Part shown: positions 35,911 to 45,303 of the stretch, piece by piece
Position numbering within the stretch: position 1 is the stretch's first letter
How the letters are laid out: the number at the start of each line of letters is the position of its first letter
DNA from: Shewanella piezotolerans WP3
Lineage (GTDB): Bacteria; Pseudomonadota; Gammaproteobacteria; Enterobacterales; Shewanellaceae
Direction of reading: 5' to 3'
DNA: 64,000 bases
NCBI RefSeq assembly: GCF_000014885.1
Contig: NC_011566.1
Span: forward strand, 2,189,001-2,253,000
Position numbers and translations under genes: made by a program
Notes under the pieces: model-generated
Databases searched by the model: none
Seen by the model: the letters and a program-made list of their open reading frames with translations, nothing else
Told to the model about the DNA's origin: nothing

Positions 35911-37833
35911 TTATTTAAGCCTAAACTGACCCACAATCAGTTCTAGCTGATGGTTCGCTGTCGCCAGATTGACGGTTTCGCTGCTAGTAGTCTCACCATT
36001 GATTGCCAGCTCGCTGGCCATTTCGCTAATGGCTGACATATTGCGGGTAATTTCGCTGGATACCGAACTTTGCTCCTCCGCAGCGGTAGCGATTTGAGTA
36101 TTAAGATCATTGATTTGATTCACTGAGTCACCAATAGCGTCAAGATCTGAGGCGACAACCTCAGTGGTTTCAGCCGTTTTGATACAGGTGTTTTTGGTCG
36201 CATCCATCGAGACCATCGCTGCATTCGAGGCTTCTCGAAGTTGATTAAGCGTCAGCTCTATTTCGGCGGTACTGGCTTGGGTTCGCGCTGCGAGCGCTCT
36301 GACTTCATCAGCGACAACGGCAAAGCCGCGGCCTTGTTCCCCTGCGCGAGCCGCTTCAATGGCGGCGTTAAGCGCTAAAAGGTTAGTCTGATCAGCAATC
36401 TCACCAATCACTTTAAGCACTTGGGTAATGTTGATGGTGTCTTTGTCTATCTGCTCAATGTTGCTGGAAGTACTTTCCACCTCTTGCACCAGTTGCGCGA
36501 CGGTGCAGGTTGCCTCTGCAACAACGGCCTTTGACTCCATTGTTTGGTTTTTGGTGACTTGAGTGAAGGAAGCGGTTTCTGCGCCATTTCTGGCGACATC
36601 ATTGGCGGTGGCGCTCATCTCCTCCACCGCGGTAACTATCTGTTCCGTCTCTGTTGTATGGGCGACCAAGATGGCGCTATTGGCTTCAGTTTCTGACTTT
36701 AAGCGCTCTACGCTGTTGGCGATATGAGTTGAGGATTGCAATACCTCTAGCATCATGGTTTGCAGGTTTTCGATAAAACGGTTAATACCTGCGGATATTT
36801 GGCCTAAATCGTCATCATTTTTGACATCTAGGCGGCGGGTGAGATCGCCATTGCCGGTAGACAGTTCGGTGACCATCTCTTTTAGCGACAAAATTGGACG
36901 ATAAAGCAGGTATAAAACGCCAAGTAACAGGCTTATCGCTAATGTGAGCATTACGCTGGAGGAGATTATTGAATTATAAAGCGCGTTATTAACTGTTGCG
37001 TAAGCCACCGACTTATCAAGCGCAATGAATAGGTACCATTTCTTGCCGTTAACTAATGGAATTGCTTTTGAAACAGCGAGTTTGTCGATGCCATCTAAGG
37101 TGTATTCTTGCATCGCTTCATCGTTAGATAGTAATTTTTGTTGTACTTGCGCTAAGCCAAAGTCTGAAAAGCGCGTTCCGGTGACCAGCTTTTGTGACTC
37201 TGATGCCAGTACTTTACCAGTTTGGTCGGTAATTAATGTTACTGCGCCCGGATAATGAACGGCTTTGACCGTTTCGCTCAGGTAGGTGAGCTCAATATCA
37301 CCTAGAACAACGCCATCACCGAGGTTTTTGAGAATAGAAATGACATCATGACCAGTACCGTCATCGATATAAATGTCAGTAATATCAAGGTTGTGTGATG
37401 ACTTTCCCTGCTGATACCAAGGCCTAGTTCGAGGATCGTATTTATCCGCGATTGCTTTACCGTCGATCCACTTACTGTTGGTCTCAGTAGAATAAGCACT
37501 ACCATCGTCAAAGCCAAAGTAGATCCGCGCTACGCCGCCCACATCGGTAGACAGTCTTGCTGCATTAACAAAGTTGTTGCGATAAGTGCCAGTTTGATAA
37601 TGCTGGGCTAGCGCATCGATGGCATCGGCTTTCTCTTTAAACCAGCTTTCAATCTTACTGGATTCATATTTAACGACGTTAGTCAGTTTTTCATTGGTGT
37701 TAGCAATCGTGTTTTGTTTTATCTCGATGTAAGACAACCAGTTTGAGATAATTAGACACAGGGCGACGATAGCAACCATTGACGCGATGAGCGATTTTCT
37801 AAATCCTAACAATTTCTTTCTCCACGGAGTCAT
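35911..37833 (-). CDS. methyl-accepting chemotaxis protein with periplasmic dCache-type sensor
   Basis: 640 residues. First membrane helix about 15-33, a periplasmic sensor of about 245 residues with dCache features (YFGFDDGSAYST, YDPRTRPWYQQGKSS, ITDIYIDDGTG), second membrane helix about 285-308, a HAMP domain (about 310-365) and the cytoplasmic signalling hairpin with IGEIADQTNLLALNAAIEAA at its tip. dCache sensors often bind amino acids or other small ligands; the ligand here is unknown. The ATG at 37833 lacks a ribosome site. A TTG at 37812 with GGAGA 7-8 bases upstream would give a start just before the membrane helix and is a real alternative. It is preceded by the porin terminator, so it has its own promoter or reads through. 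Confidence 0.9.
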   Translation of the reverse strand: MTPWRKKLLGFRKSLIASMVAIVALCLIISNWLSYIEIKQNTIANTNEKLTNVVKYESSKIESWFKEKADAIDALAQHYQTGTYRNNFVNAARLSTDVGGVARIYFGFDDGSAYSTETNSKWIDGKAIADKYDPRTRPWYQQGKSSHNLDITDIYIDDGTGHDVISILKNLGDGVVLGDIELTYLSETVKAVHYPGAVTLITDQTGKVLASESQKLVTGTRFSDFGLAQVQQKLLSNDEAMQEYTLDGIDKLAVSKAIPLVNGKKWYLFIALDKSVAYATVNNALYNSIISSSVMLTLAISLLLGVLYLLYRPILSLKEMVTELSTGNGDLTRRLDVKNDDDLGQISAGINRFIENLQTMMLEVLQSSTHIANSVERLKSETEANSAILVAHTTETEQIVTAVEEMSATANDVARNGAETASFTQVTKNQTMESKAVVAEATCTVAQLVQEVESTSSNIEQIDKDTINITQVLKVIGEIADQTNLLALNAAIEAARAGEQGRGFAVVADEVRALAARTQASTAEIELTLNQLREASNAAMVSMDATKNTCIKTAETTEVVASDLDAIGDSVNQINDLNTQIATAAEEQSSVSSEITRNMSAISEMASELAINGETTSSETVNLATANHQLELIVGQFRLK

Positions 37834-37835
37834 GC

Positions 37836-37863
37836 TAATAAAAAGAGGCCTTGGAGGCCTCTT
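37836..37863 (-). terminator. terminator of the porin gene
   Basis: A perfect 9-bp stem AAGAGGCCT / AGGCCTCTT with a 3-base loop; on the minus strand it is followed by TTTTTATT. It lies 30 bases after the porin stop and directly before the chemoreceptor start. Confidence 0.85.
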
Positions 37864-37892
37864 CTGGTGGGAGCTTATGGTTTACGGTTAAG

Positions 37893-38951
37893 TTAGCCTT
37901 GCCACGTTAGGTTAAAGTCGTATCTAAAGCCGATGGTAATCGCGTGATCATTCTCTTGATGATCGTAGCTCTTATCTAAATACTCTAAATGTACACGCAC
38001 ATTATCGAGCGGGTTCCACTCTAGAGTGGTGTTGAAGCCATCGTAATCTGCAGATGTTTCCCCATCGATACCGTCTTTAAATTGGAAGTACCCGAGTTTG
38101 ATTTTGTAATCATCAAAAATAGGGTAGGCCAATGCGGTGTCTAAGGTGCTGCCGCTACGATCTTTATTCATGCTGCCAGCATCAAAATTGTACTGTTTGT
38201 CTTGATAACTCACGGCAAGATACAGATCATTACTGAAGGTGTAAGCCACTACGCCACCAAAGGTGCTGTCGTCGCCTTCAATGTTATTACTATCAACTGT
38301 GTTTTGCGTGACATAGCCCAAACCTATATGTAGTTGGTCAATGTCATAGCCAACACCTAGGTTGACCATGTCGGTCGCATCATCGCCTTTGTCACCATCA
38401 AACTGGGCGCCCGCCATCCAGGTAAAGTCACCCGTGACCAACTGATAAGTGACAAAGTTATCGACGAAGAATGGGCTTTCATGGTCGTACGCGTATGGGC
38501 TATTACCGTGGTTAAAGATATCGACATATTCAGCCACTAAGGTGTACTGTGCAGGGCGTTGCTTACCTATACCGACTTGGCCATATGGCGAAGCTATGGC
38601 GGCGTAGGCTTGGCGCGCTTTGCCGAAGTTACCTGAGTTAGCAATGTCGACGCTCCACTCGCCTTGGGCAATCGCAGTCCAGCCGTCGGCAAATTCAGTA
38701 CTGGCTTTAATGCCCACGCGTGATAGAGCATCGCGAACATCCCAAGTTTCATCTTGGCTATCATCTAGGTAGCTTAATGTAGGTCGAATTGAGCCGTATA
38801 AACTGACTTGGCTATTTTTGAACTGCGACGGTGCTGCATTGTTTTCGAGCTTGGCAATACGTGCTTCTAATTCCGCATTGTTATCAGTGGCATAAGCGTT
38901 AACGCAGCATAAGCTTACTGCAACCGCGACAATTGATTTTAACGATCTCAT
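37893..38951 (-). CDS. general porin (OmpC/OmpF-like)
   Basis: 352 residues with a signal peptide (MRSLKSIVAVAVSLCCVNAYA). Just after the cleavage site is a short coiled-coil-like stretch (NNAELEARIAKLEN) seen in some Shewanella-type porins. The remainder is a 16-strand porin pattern: SLYGSIRPTLSYLDD, GKARQAYAAIASPYGQVGIGKQ, YDIDQLHIGLGYV, TIGFRYDFNL. The last residues (LTWQG) extend past the usual terminal Phe, which is atypical but tolerated. It allows diffusion of small solutes across the outer membrane. GGGAAA precedes the ATG; a strong terminator follows. Confidence 0.85.
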   Translation of the reverse strand: MRSLKSIVAVAVSLCCVNAYATDNNAELEARIAKLENNAAPSQFKNSQVSLYGSIRPTLSYLDDSQDETWDVRDALSRVGIKASTEFADGWTAIAQGEWSVDIANSGNFGKARQAYAAIASPYGQVGIGKQRPAQYTLVAEYVDIFNHGNSPYAYDHESPFFVDNFVTYQLVTGDFTWMAGAQFDGDKGDDATDMVNLGVGYDIDQLHIGLGYVTQNTVDSNNIEGDDSTFGGVVAYTFSNDLYLAVSYQDKQYNFDAGSMNKDRSGSTLDTALAYPIFDDYKIKLGYFQFKDGIDGETSADYDGFNTTLEWNPLDNVRVHLEYLDKSYDHQENDHAITIGFRYDFNLTWQG

Positions 38952-39093
38952 CTGTGTATTTCCCTATATTTCGGCAGCAAAAACTCGCCCTCTCTAGAGG
39001 CTAGAGTTGGTGCTGAACGAATAAATGTTTGCTGTTGGATTGCCCATCAACAGCTAAGCGTTGATGGGCGGGCTGTACTATTTAGTGACTGAG

Positions 39094-40059
39094 TTACTTC
39101 AGTTCTTTAAACCATAAGTTGTGGTGTTGCTTAGCCCAGTTTTCGTCACAGTATCCAGAGGTCATGTTTGACATACCGCCTTCAGACATGACGGTTGCCA
39201 TGAAGATATGGATTACTGAGAATGCTGAGATAATTACCGTTGAAACGATATGTAGCAGCAGCATGGTATTGGCGGTATTTTTGCTGACCACAAAGGTTTC
39301 TGGGAACATCATGGTTAAGCCTGAAAGCACCATCGCGCCGCCAAAGAGGGCGAATACCCAGAACCACAGTTTTTCACCTGCGTTAGCAAAGCCTGCATCT
39401 GGATGATGTTTCTTACCTGTGTTGAGGTAGCCACCTAAAACTGCAAACCATTTTAAGTCGTAGCTTGCTGGAATTTGTTTTGGTGCCCACATCAGTATCA
39501 TCAATACGTAACCCAAGATGAACGGGAACGCCATGAGCTCATGTAGGCCACTTGAAATCCCTACAAGTGATGCCCAGCTAGGCGCATTCATGCTTGGCTC
39601 GAAGTAATGTCTACCGCCAGTCAAAACTAAGCCGGTTAGCATGAGCAGGATGCAAGCGATAGCGCCTAGCCAATGCACACTGATGCTTAGCCCTGACCAA
39701 CGTTTGATCATCTTGCCTGAGAAGCCCTTATCTAGACGTGAGATACCGTTCACCATAATAAAGATGATAAATAGTGCGATGACGCCAAATAGGCTAGCAA
39801 ATACTAAAAATGCGATACTGTCGGTGGCACCTAAGTAGCCGAGTACCGTTTCATTGGCATCTTCAGGTATTGATGCCGGCATTAACAATTCAACTTGCGT
39901 TGGCATACCACGTATTTCCGGGATATCACCTGGAATTGCGTGTTCCTGAATAGTTTGCCATTGCTGAGGCTGCAATGTTGCCACGTCAGCAGCCATGGCT
40001 GCCGTTGAGACAAACAGGCTGATGACAATAAAACTAAACAATCTTATTGCTCTGTTCAT
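39094..40059 (-). CDS. cytochrome b subunit (formate dehydrogenase gamma/PhsC-type)
   Basis: 321 residues. N-terminal signal sequence, then about 55 periplasmic residues and five predicted helices (first at about 77-100). The family patterns RWSGLSISVHWLGAIACILLMLTGLVL and LHIVSTVIISAFSVIHIF carry the His ligands for two b hemes. This subunit takes electrons from, or gives them to, the quinone pool and connects to the ferredoxin subunit. It is the last gene of the operon molybdoenzyme - ferredoxin - TorD - cytochrome b, separated from torD by 134 bases. The long periplasmic N-terminal extension is also known in formate dehydrogenase gamma subunits, so the name alone does not fix the substrate. 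Confidence 0.85.
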   Translation of the reverse strand: MNRAIRLFSFIVISLFVSTAAMAADVATLQPQQWQTIQEHAIPGDIPEIRGMPTQVELLMPASIPEDANETVLGYLGATDSIAFLVFASLFGVIALFIIFIMVNGISRLDKGFSGKMIKRWSGLSISVHWLGAIACILLMLTGLVLTGGRHYFEPSMNAPSWASLVGISSGLHELMAFPFILGYVLMILMWAPKQIPASYDLKWFAVLGGYLNTGKKHHPDAGFANAGEKLWFWVFALFGGAMVLSGLTMMFPETFVVSKNTANTMLLLHIVSTVIISAFSVIHIFMATVMSEGGMSNMTSGYCDENWAKQHHNLWFKELK

Positions 40060-40193
40060 TCATAACTCCTTTAGCGATTGTTGATCGCTGTTTGGGTTCT
40101 ACCCGCCGACTACCTGAAGGTTCAGTTATTGACGGCTATCACCGTTTTTCTTGGTGCATAGTGGGTTAACTTATGTGCTATAAAGTTAAACCA

Positions 40194-40781
40194 TTACTGC
40201 ATTTGCTTCGTGACAAAAAGGTGCAGTTCGCTAGCAAACTCGCGCCAAAACGCGTGTTGGGCATGGTTTTTTATTCCTTCACAGAAGGGAGTGATCCAAG
40301 TACCCAGATGCTTAGTGAGAAATTCATCGGCAATGGCCGTGAGTTCCTCAAAGGCTTCGATATTGTTTGCCGCTTTCTGCTCACTTGCTAACGCGTGAAC
40401 ACAGTAGAGAAACTCCAGTTCGTTACCGATAAAATCGGCTGGTTCATTGAATTTTTCGTCAATGATCAAGCCAATGTGTTGGTAGAACTCGGCGACTCTG
40501 ACAGTCTCGTCGGTATTCATGACATGATTGCCGCTGCGGTAGACGCCCTCGTAGGGAGCAACCAACAGCTTATATGGCCCAATACACATGCGGTTGAAAT
40601 CAAATTCCAGTTCAGATGCATCGTCGATAAAGCGCTTTGCTTCGTTTAACAAAGGGCTTTGTGGGTTATTCGCTTCGAGATACGCGATCAATCCGTTTAA
40701 CGCCTCTGTCTTAGATGGAAAGAAAACCATCGATTTAAAGGCAAAGTAAGCCGTTGCAGTTGGGCCATATTGGCTAGTCAT
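40194..40781 (-). CDS. TorD/DmsD-family molybdoenzyme chaperone
   Basis: 195 residues, all-helical and cytoplasmic. The segment APYEGVYRSG and the C-terminal EFLTKHLGTWITPFCEGIKNHA fit the TorD/DmsD family, whose members bind the Tat signal of a molybdoenzyme and hold it until cofactor is inserted. The start overlaps the ferredoxin stop (TAATG), so it is translated from the same mRNA. Its client should be the molybdoenzyme at 41337, whose Tat motif is intact. Confidence 0.85.
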   Translation of the reverse strand: MTSQYGPTATAYFAFKSMVFFPSKTEALNGLIAYLEANNPQSPLLNEAKRFIDDASELEFDFNRMCIGPYKLLVAPYEGVYRSGNHVMNTDETVRVAEFYQHIGLIIDEKFNEPADFIGNELEFLYCVHALASEQKAANNIEAFEELTAIADEFLTKHLGTWITPFCEGIKNHAQHAFWREFASELHLFVTKQMQ

Positions 40782-41326
40782 TATGCGCGTTCCTTAATAA
40801 TCACCATGTTAGGTTTGGTGATGCAATCACCGTAGCCGATGCCTTCTTTACTTGCGGAAGGCCTCTTTAACACCTCATCGATGTTACCTGTGTCAATACA
40901 TTGCACAGGGCAACCGGTGACGCAGGCAGGCTTCATGCCACGGTCAAGAAGTTCAACGCACATGTTGCACTTGTCGGCCTTGCCATCATCTTCGCGAATA
41001 CTGACTGCTGAATAGGGACAGGCGCTGGCACATAAGCCACAACCAGTACATTTCTCACGGTCTAGTACCACAATACCGTCGTCTCTAACGTGGTAAGCTT
41101 TTGCCGGACAGACCATCAAACAGGCTGGGTTTTCACAGTGCATGCAAGAGTGAGATAGCCACACATCAACCGCGCCATCTTCGCGCTGTACTTCATAGCG
41201 ATCGACCTTTCGGAAGCGGTGGTTTTCAGGCAGTTCATTGTGAATTTGGCAGGCGACAGTACAGGCACCACAACCGACACAGTTTTCTTGTCTGAAGACA
41301 AAGCCCACTTTTTGATTAATAGACAT
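40781..41326 (-). CDS. four-cluster ferredoxin subunit (DmsB/PhsB-type)
   Basis: 181 residues with four Cys groups: CVGCGACTVAC near residue 17, CMHCENPACLMVC near 65, CTGCGLCASACPY near 97, and CNMCVELLDRGMKPACVTGCP near 125. This is the standard electron-transfer subunit of DMSO-reductase-family enzymes. No signal peptide: it is exported with the Tat-signal-bearing catalytic subunit. AAGGAG lies 7 bases before the ATG and the catalytic gene ends only 10 bases upstream. Confidence 0.9.
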   Translation of the reverse strand: MSINQKVGFVFRQENCVGCGACTVACQIHNELPENHRFRKVDRYEVQREDGAVDVWLSHSCMHCENPACLMVCPAKAYHVRDDGIVVLDREKCTGCGLCASACPYSAVSIREDDGKADKCNMCVELLDRGMKPACVTGCPVQCIDTGNIDEVLKRPSASKEGIGYGDCITKPNMVIIKERA

Positions 41327-41336
41327 CTTTTACTCC

Positions 41337-43550
41337 TTAGGCTTTTTCTATCGCGACATTAGTCGAGTGGTAGGCTGAACAGCCACCCATATCGGTTAAC
41401 TTGTCGGTGGTGAGGTTGTTGGTACAACTGGCTTTACCTTGTGGGTCCATACGACGCCAGTTGTTTTTTGGCGCCATTACGGTGCCGCGACCCACTTGAC
41501 TTGAAACCTGTGCGACAAAGAATGCCTCGCCTCGCTGGTTGCTGAGTCTGACTCTGTCGTTATTGCTAATGCCAAGTGCTTTTGCATCTTCGGTGTTAAT
41601 TTTGGCGAAGTATGCTGGGAAGTTACGGATGTACTTCACGTTATAGAATGAACTGTTGGCACGCTGAGGGATCGCTGGAGATAGCATGCGGAATGGCAAG
41701 CTCTTCTCTTCTGGGATCATCTCATCTTCCGGTAAACCAAAGTCGATGACCGGGTGGTAACCCGCTTCTTTCATCATCTCTGAGTAGAACTCAATCTTGC
41801 CACTTGGGGTCTTATATTTACCGTCGCCAAAGTAAGGGCGCTGATCATAGACAGTGACAAACTTCTCCTTGATGATCTGCTCATAAGTGATGTTGTTGTG
41901 TCTAAATGCTGGCTCTTCGGTGTCTAAGAAATCACGGAGGATCTGCTCATAGTCGACGCGCATCTCTGGGTGATGATCGAGTCCCATATGAGCAGCAAGT
42001 TCCTTAAAGAAGATCCAGTTATCTTTAGATTCACCTAAAGGTTCAATTACTTTTTCCGAGGTTTGCATGTGGTAACAGTTGTAGTCGGTGCCCATATCTG
42101 GGAACTCAAACTGGGTGGTTGATGGCACAATAATGTCAGCCAGTTCTGCGGTATCTGTCATTAAGAAGTCATGCACCACCAAGAACAGATCATCACGCAT
42201 TGCGCCTAAACGACAGGCATTCGAGTCTGGCGCTACCGAAACAAAGTTACCGTTATAGTTAATGACGGCTTTAATAGGCTTGATGGGTTTACCGTAAGCG
42301 GTTGGGTTCGTTGGATGGATCGCTTTAGCGATCTCAGTCATATTCACATGACCGACAGTGTCACCATTAGGATGAATATGATCCGCACGACCTTTAGAGT
42401 AATTTAAGCTGTCATCGGCTTGGGTGTTATCGTAAACGAAGCCATTACCAATTTTACCGTATTGACCCGCAACGGCGTGCATCATAGCGATAGCTCGAGA
42501 CATACGTGCACCGTTGTAGTTACGCTGCATACCATAGCCTAGGCGAATAACAGAGAGCTCAGATTCACCGTAAACTTTGGCAAACTTAAACATCTTCTCT
42601 CTTGGCACACCTGTGACTTTCTCTATCTCGTCATAGCTCATTTCGTCGACGCGTTTAAGCAGGTCTTGGTAACCAATAGTATTCGCTTCGATAAATTTGG
42701 TATCGGCTAGATCATTCTCTATGAGGTACTTCATGATGCCCGTTGCAAGATGAGTATCGGTACTTGGTTTTGGCTGTAACCAGATATCGGCTTGCGAGGC
42801 GATAGGTGTACGTATTGGGTTTACAACCAATAGCTTGGCACCTTTATCACGCGCTTGGTTGATGAACTTAATGCCGTGTACGTTTGTGGCTGTTTCGTTC
42901 TGCCCCCAAGAGATATAACAGTTAGTGTAAATGTTGTCGTAGGGATCGGGTCCTTGGTAAGTACCCGTAACAGACTTGAGCCCTTCATAAGCGGCGAAAA
43001 CACACACTTTACGATCTAGCTTGCGAGAACCAACAGCGTTAAAGAAACGGCTCGGTCCGCCGTATTTACCGATAACGCCTTCATGGCCTGAGTAGCTGTA
43101 TGGCAAAATGGAGTCAGCGCCATGCTCTTTGATGATCTGTTGTAAGCGGCTAGAGATTTTTTCATAAGCTTCATCCCAGCTGATGCGGCGCCATTTACCT
43201 TCACCTTTTGCTCCCGCACGCTCCATTGGGTGCAAAATGCGGTCGGCAGCATAAGTATACTGGACGTAGGCGTGGCCTTTAACGCACGGAGATGTCCCCA
43301 TTTTCTTCATCTCTGATGCGCCTTCGACATAGGTCATTCGGCCATTTTGAACGGTAAACTTCAGCAGACAACGGTCAGCACAATTACGCTGACAAGTGTG
43401 ATAAACGATCTTTCCTTCACGTTTAAGCATCTTGTCTGGTGCGCCTCCGCGCTCCGTTGCAGTGGCAATACCTGGCACTAAGCCAGACAAAGAACCGACA
43501 ACAGAACTGGCTCCAACTCCCTGCAGGAAGGTGCGTCTGTTAATTTTCAT
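41337..43550 (-). CDS. Tat-exported molybdopterin oxidoreductase, thiosulfate/polysulfide-reductase-like
   Basis: 737 residues. Tat signal NRRTFLQG; [4Fe-4S] ligands Cys53, Cys57, Cys61 and Cys89 (HTCQRNCADRC...SPCVKG); molybdopterin-domain patterns WGQNETATN and the C-terminal NDRVRLSNQRG. Cys183 (KVCVFAAYEG) is a candidate metal ligand. The length suits PhsA/PsrA-type catalytic subunits and is short for a respiratory formate dehydrogenase. Together with the four-cluster ferredoxin and FdnI/PhsC-type cytochrome b the set has the composition of thiosulfate reductase. The substrate is inference: DMSO, polysulfide or another oxidant are possible. First gene of the operon; the LysR gene lies 203 bases upstream. 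Confidence 0.85.
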   Translation of the reverse strand: MKINRRTFLQGVGASSVVGSLSGLVPGIATATERGGAPDKMLKREGKIVYHTCQRNCADRCLLKFTVQNGRMTYVEGASEMKKMGTSPCVKGHAYVQYTYAADRILHPMERAGAKGEGKWRRISWDEAYEKISSRLQQIIKEHGADSILPYSYSGHEGVIGKYGGPSRFFNAVGSRKLDRKVCVFAAYEGLKSVTGTYQGPDPYDNIYTNCYISWGQNETATNVHGIKFINQARDKGAKLLVVNPIRTPIASQADIWLQPKPSTDTHLATGIMKYLIENDLADTKFIEANTIGYQDLLKRVDEMSYDEIEKVTGVPREKMFKFAKVYGESELSVIRLGYGMQRNYNGARMSRAIAMMHAVAGQYGKIGNGFVYDNTQADDSLNYSKGRADHIHPNGDTVGHVNMTEIAKAIHPTNPTAYGKPIKPIKAVINYNGNFVSVAPDSNACRLGAMRDDLFLVVHDFLMTDTAELADIIVPSTTQFEFPDMGTDYNCYHMQTSEKVIEPLGESKDNWIFFKELAAHMGLDHHPEMRVDYEQILRDFLDTEEPAFRHNNITYEQIIKEKFVTVYDQRPYFGDGKYKTPSGKIEFYSEMMKEAGYHPVIDFGLPEDEMIPEEKSLPFRMLSPAIPQRANSSFYNVKYIRNFPAYFAKINTEDAKALGISNNDRVRLSNQRGEAFFVAQVSSQVGRGTVMAPKNNWRRMDPQGKASCTNNLTTDKLTDMGGCSAYHSTNVAIEKA

Positions 43551-43753
43551 ATGTTTTCCCCATCTTGATAGTGTTAATTCACTACTTATTCTTTTCGCAT
43601 TGACGACATTGATATAGCGTTGTGAGCAGCTTGATTTCAGGCGTGGTAAGTACTCACTCGGTCTGGCGTGTTTATGGTTACGGCATTACTCCTTTAACTG
43701 CAGAATAAGGTCTCTCATCGACCTGGCTTCTGACTTCTCCTATTGATATAACG

Positions 43754-44719
43754 CTAGGCTTCACTGGCGATACGCCATTCTCTTTCTAGCCCGCAAATTA
43801 ATTTAGATTTGACCCAGTTGAATGCGGCCGAATGATTGGTGTCTCCGAACAGCACATAGTTGCCAATTTCGCGGTTTTCACGCCGTCGTATACGGCATTT
43901 TTGTGCTAGCTCTTCGGGTAATTTGATGTAGTCAATGCCGGGTAACATATCGACAAATTGACGTGTAAACTGGTTGCAGCTGAGTGTGATGGCATCGGTC
44001 TCGCTGAGTAAGCGCATTGCTGATGCTAGGCTGTCGGTGTAACCTTCCACTTCCATGCATAGATCTTGCTCACGACATAAGTTGACCAAAAGTGGACAGG
44101 CGAGATCGTCGTAGTTATCGATCTCTAAGCAGGTGTAGCGGGAAAGGTTTTCAAGTGTAATAGCTTGATGGAAAATAGGGTGATCACGCTGGGCCAAGAT
44201 ATACAGGCTGTCTGTCTCAGAGAACATTTCATAATTAAGGTTCTTGCCATTAAACCCTTCGTAAACGACTACAAAGTCCATATCTCCATTGGCAAGCTCT
44301 GTGGAACAATCATGAGTCAGAACGCGAACATCAAACCTAAGATTGGGTGCTTCTTTTTGAATGTCATCGCGAACGACTTTCTGTACCGCATAAACAAATT
44401 CATCATAGGCATGGATGACAAACTGTCCTCCTGATTCCGCAGGGGTAAATACAGAATGCTGCATCTCAATTTTTTGATACTGTTCTACAAGGCTTTTTGC
44501 CATAGGAATAAGTTGGTGGGTTTTCTCGGTAGCGACAAAACCAGAACAACGCCTTATAAAGAGAGAATCTTTAAATATATCTCTTAGTATTTTTAAAGTT
44601 CTGCTAACTCCTGAAGCGGTCATACCTAACTCATTTGCAGCTTGGTGACTTTGACCATGTTCATATATTGCAATAAATACTTTTAATTGATTGTAATTTA
44701 ATTGGTCTATTTTGTTCAT
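43754..44719 (-). CDS. LysR-family transcriptional regulator
   Basis: 321 residues. An N-terminal winged helix (LNYNQLKVFIAIYEHGQSHQAANELGMTASGVSRTLKIL) and a periplasmic-binding-protein-like effector domain (about 95-300; DMDFVVVYEG, ILAQRDHP). It lies between the molybdoenzyme operon (downstream, same strand) and the divergent ttrB-ttrA pair, so it could act on either or both. The 584-base divergent region contains a 21-bp inverted repeat that fits a LysR binding site. Confidence 0.9.
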   Translation of the reverse strand: MNKIDQLNYNQLKVFIAIYEHGQSHQAANELGMTASGVSRTLKILRDIFKDSLFIRRCSGFVATEKTHQLIPMAKSLVEQYQKIEMQHSVFTPAESGGQFVIHAYDEFVYAVQKVVRDDIQKEAPNLRFDVRVLTHDCSTELANGDMDFVVVYEGFNGKNLNYEMFSETDSLYILAQRDHPIFHQAITLENLSRYTCLEIDNYDDLACPLLVNLCREQDLCMEVEGYTDSLASAMRLLSETDAITLSCNQFTRQFVDMLPGIDYIKLPEELAQKCRIRRRENREIGNYVLFGDTNHSAAFNWVKSKLICGLEREWRIASEA

Positions 44720-44853
44720 GGATAAATCACCTGTGTTTTATATGGTTTATATAATCTATATAAGAGTTGTGATATTCAGTGTTATAAGTCACACTTTTTA
44801 AAAGCTTGTTTTTATATTTATGATTTAGCTCTCGTGTTTTACATATTAATATT

Positions 44854-45194
44854 TGCAAATATCAAATATTGATATTTACTCTGAGGAGTTAATTCAGCCG
44901 TGGGTTGTTATTAACTTGTACGTCAGCACTATGTCGCTCTCGAATCAACCACCTCGCAACGCCTTGATAGTTATGGGTTTACTGCTTTTATTTCTTGGTG
45001 TTTGAAAAACCGTGATATAGGTCTAAGTCGGTGTTTTTGTCATGTGAAGCTTGCCTTAAACCTATCTATAGATTTAATTTCATCAAAAATAAAATTATTT
45101 TTACAATGTGAACTTTCTCCTAAAACTATCTCTAGAATTAATTTCATTAAATATTAAATTATTTTTCTATTGTGACCATTATTTGATATTTGCA
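44854..45194. promoter_or_regulatory. paired inverted 15-mers in the lysR/ttrB intergenic region
   Basis: TGCAAATATCAAATA at 44854-44868 is found in exact inverse at 45180-45194 (TATTTGATATTTGCA). The left copy is part of a perfect palindrome AAATATCAA-ATA-TTGATATTT (44857-44877), which has the ATC-N7-GAT shape of a LysR-type operator. Both lie in the divergent region between the regulator and ttrB. Confidence 0.55.
45043..45175. repeat. tandem 64-bp repeat upstream of ttrB
   Basis: Two gapless 64-base units (45043-45106 and 45107-45170) are roughly 75-80% identical, each starting TGTGAA and containing CTATCT-(A/C)-TAGA and AAATTATTTTT. A third unit begins (TGTGA) at 45171. The remainder of the 584-base intergenic region is very AT-rich with no gene. 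Confidence 0.65.
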
Positions 45195-45303
45195 GCTTTA
45201 ATTGTTCCTTTGTTTATATATTTATATTTTTAAGTGTATTTTAAAAATAGATTTTTATAAGTGTTATGAGTATTAATTACTGCATTCACAATAAGGAAAG
45301 AAT

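Noticed and set aside
39094..43550. A respiratory formate dehydrogenase operon.
   Set aside because: The catalytic subunit is about 740 residues, too short, and no selenocysteine-type or typical FdhA active-site region is evident; only the cytochrome b resembles that family.
44857..44877. An FNR box in the ttr control region.
   Set aside because: The palindrome has ATCAA before TTGAT, the reverse order of the FNR consensus TTGAT-N4-ATCAA.
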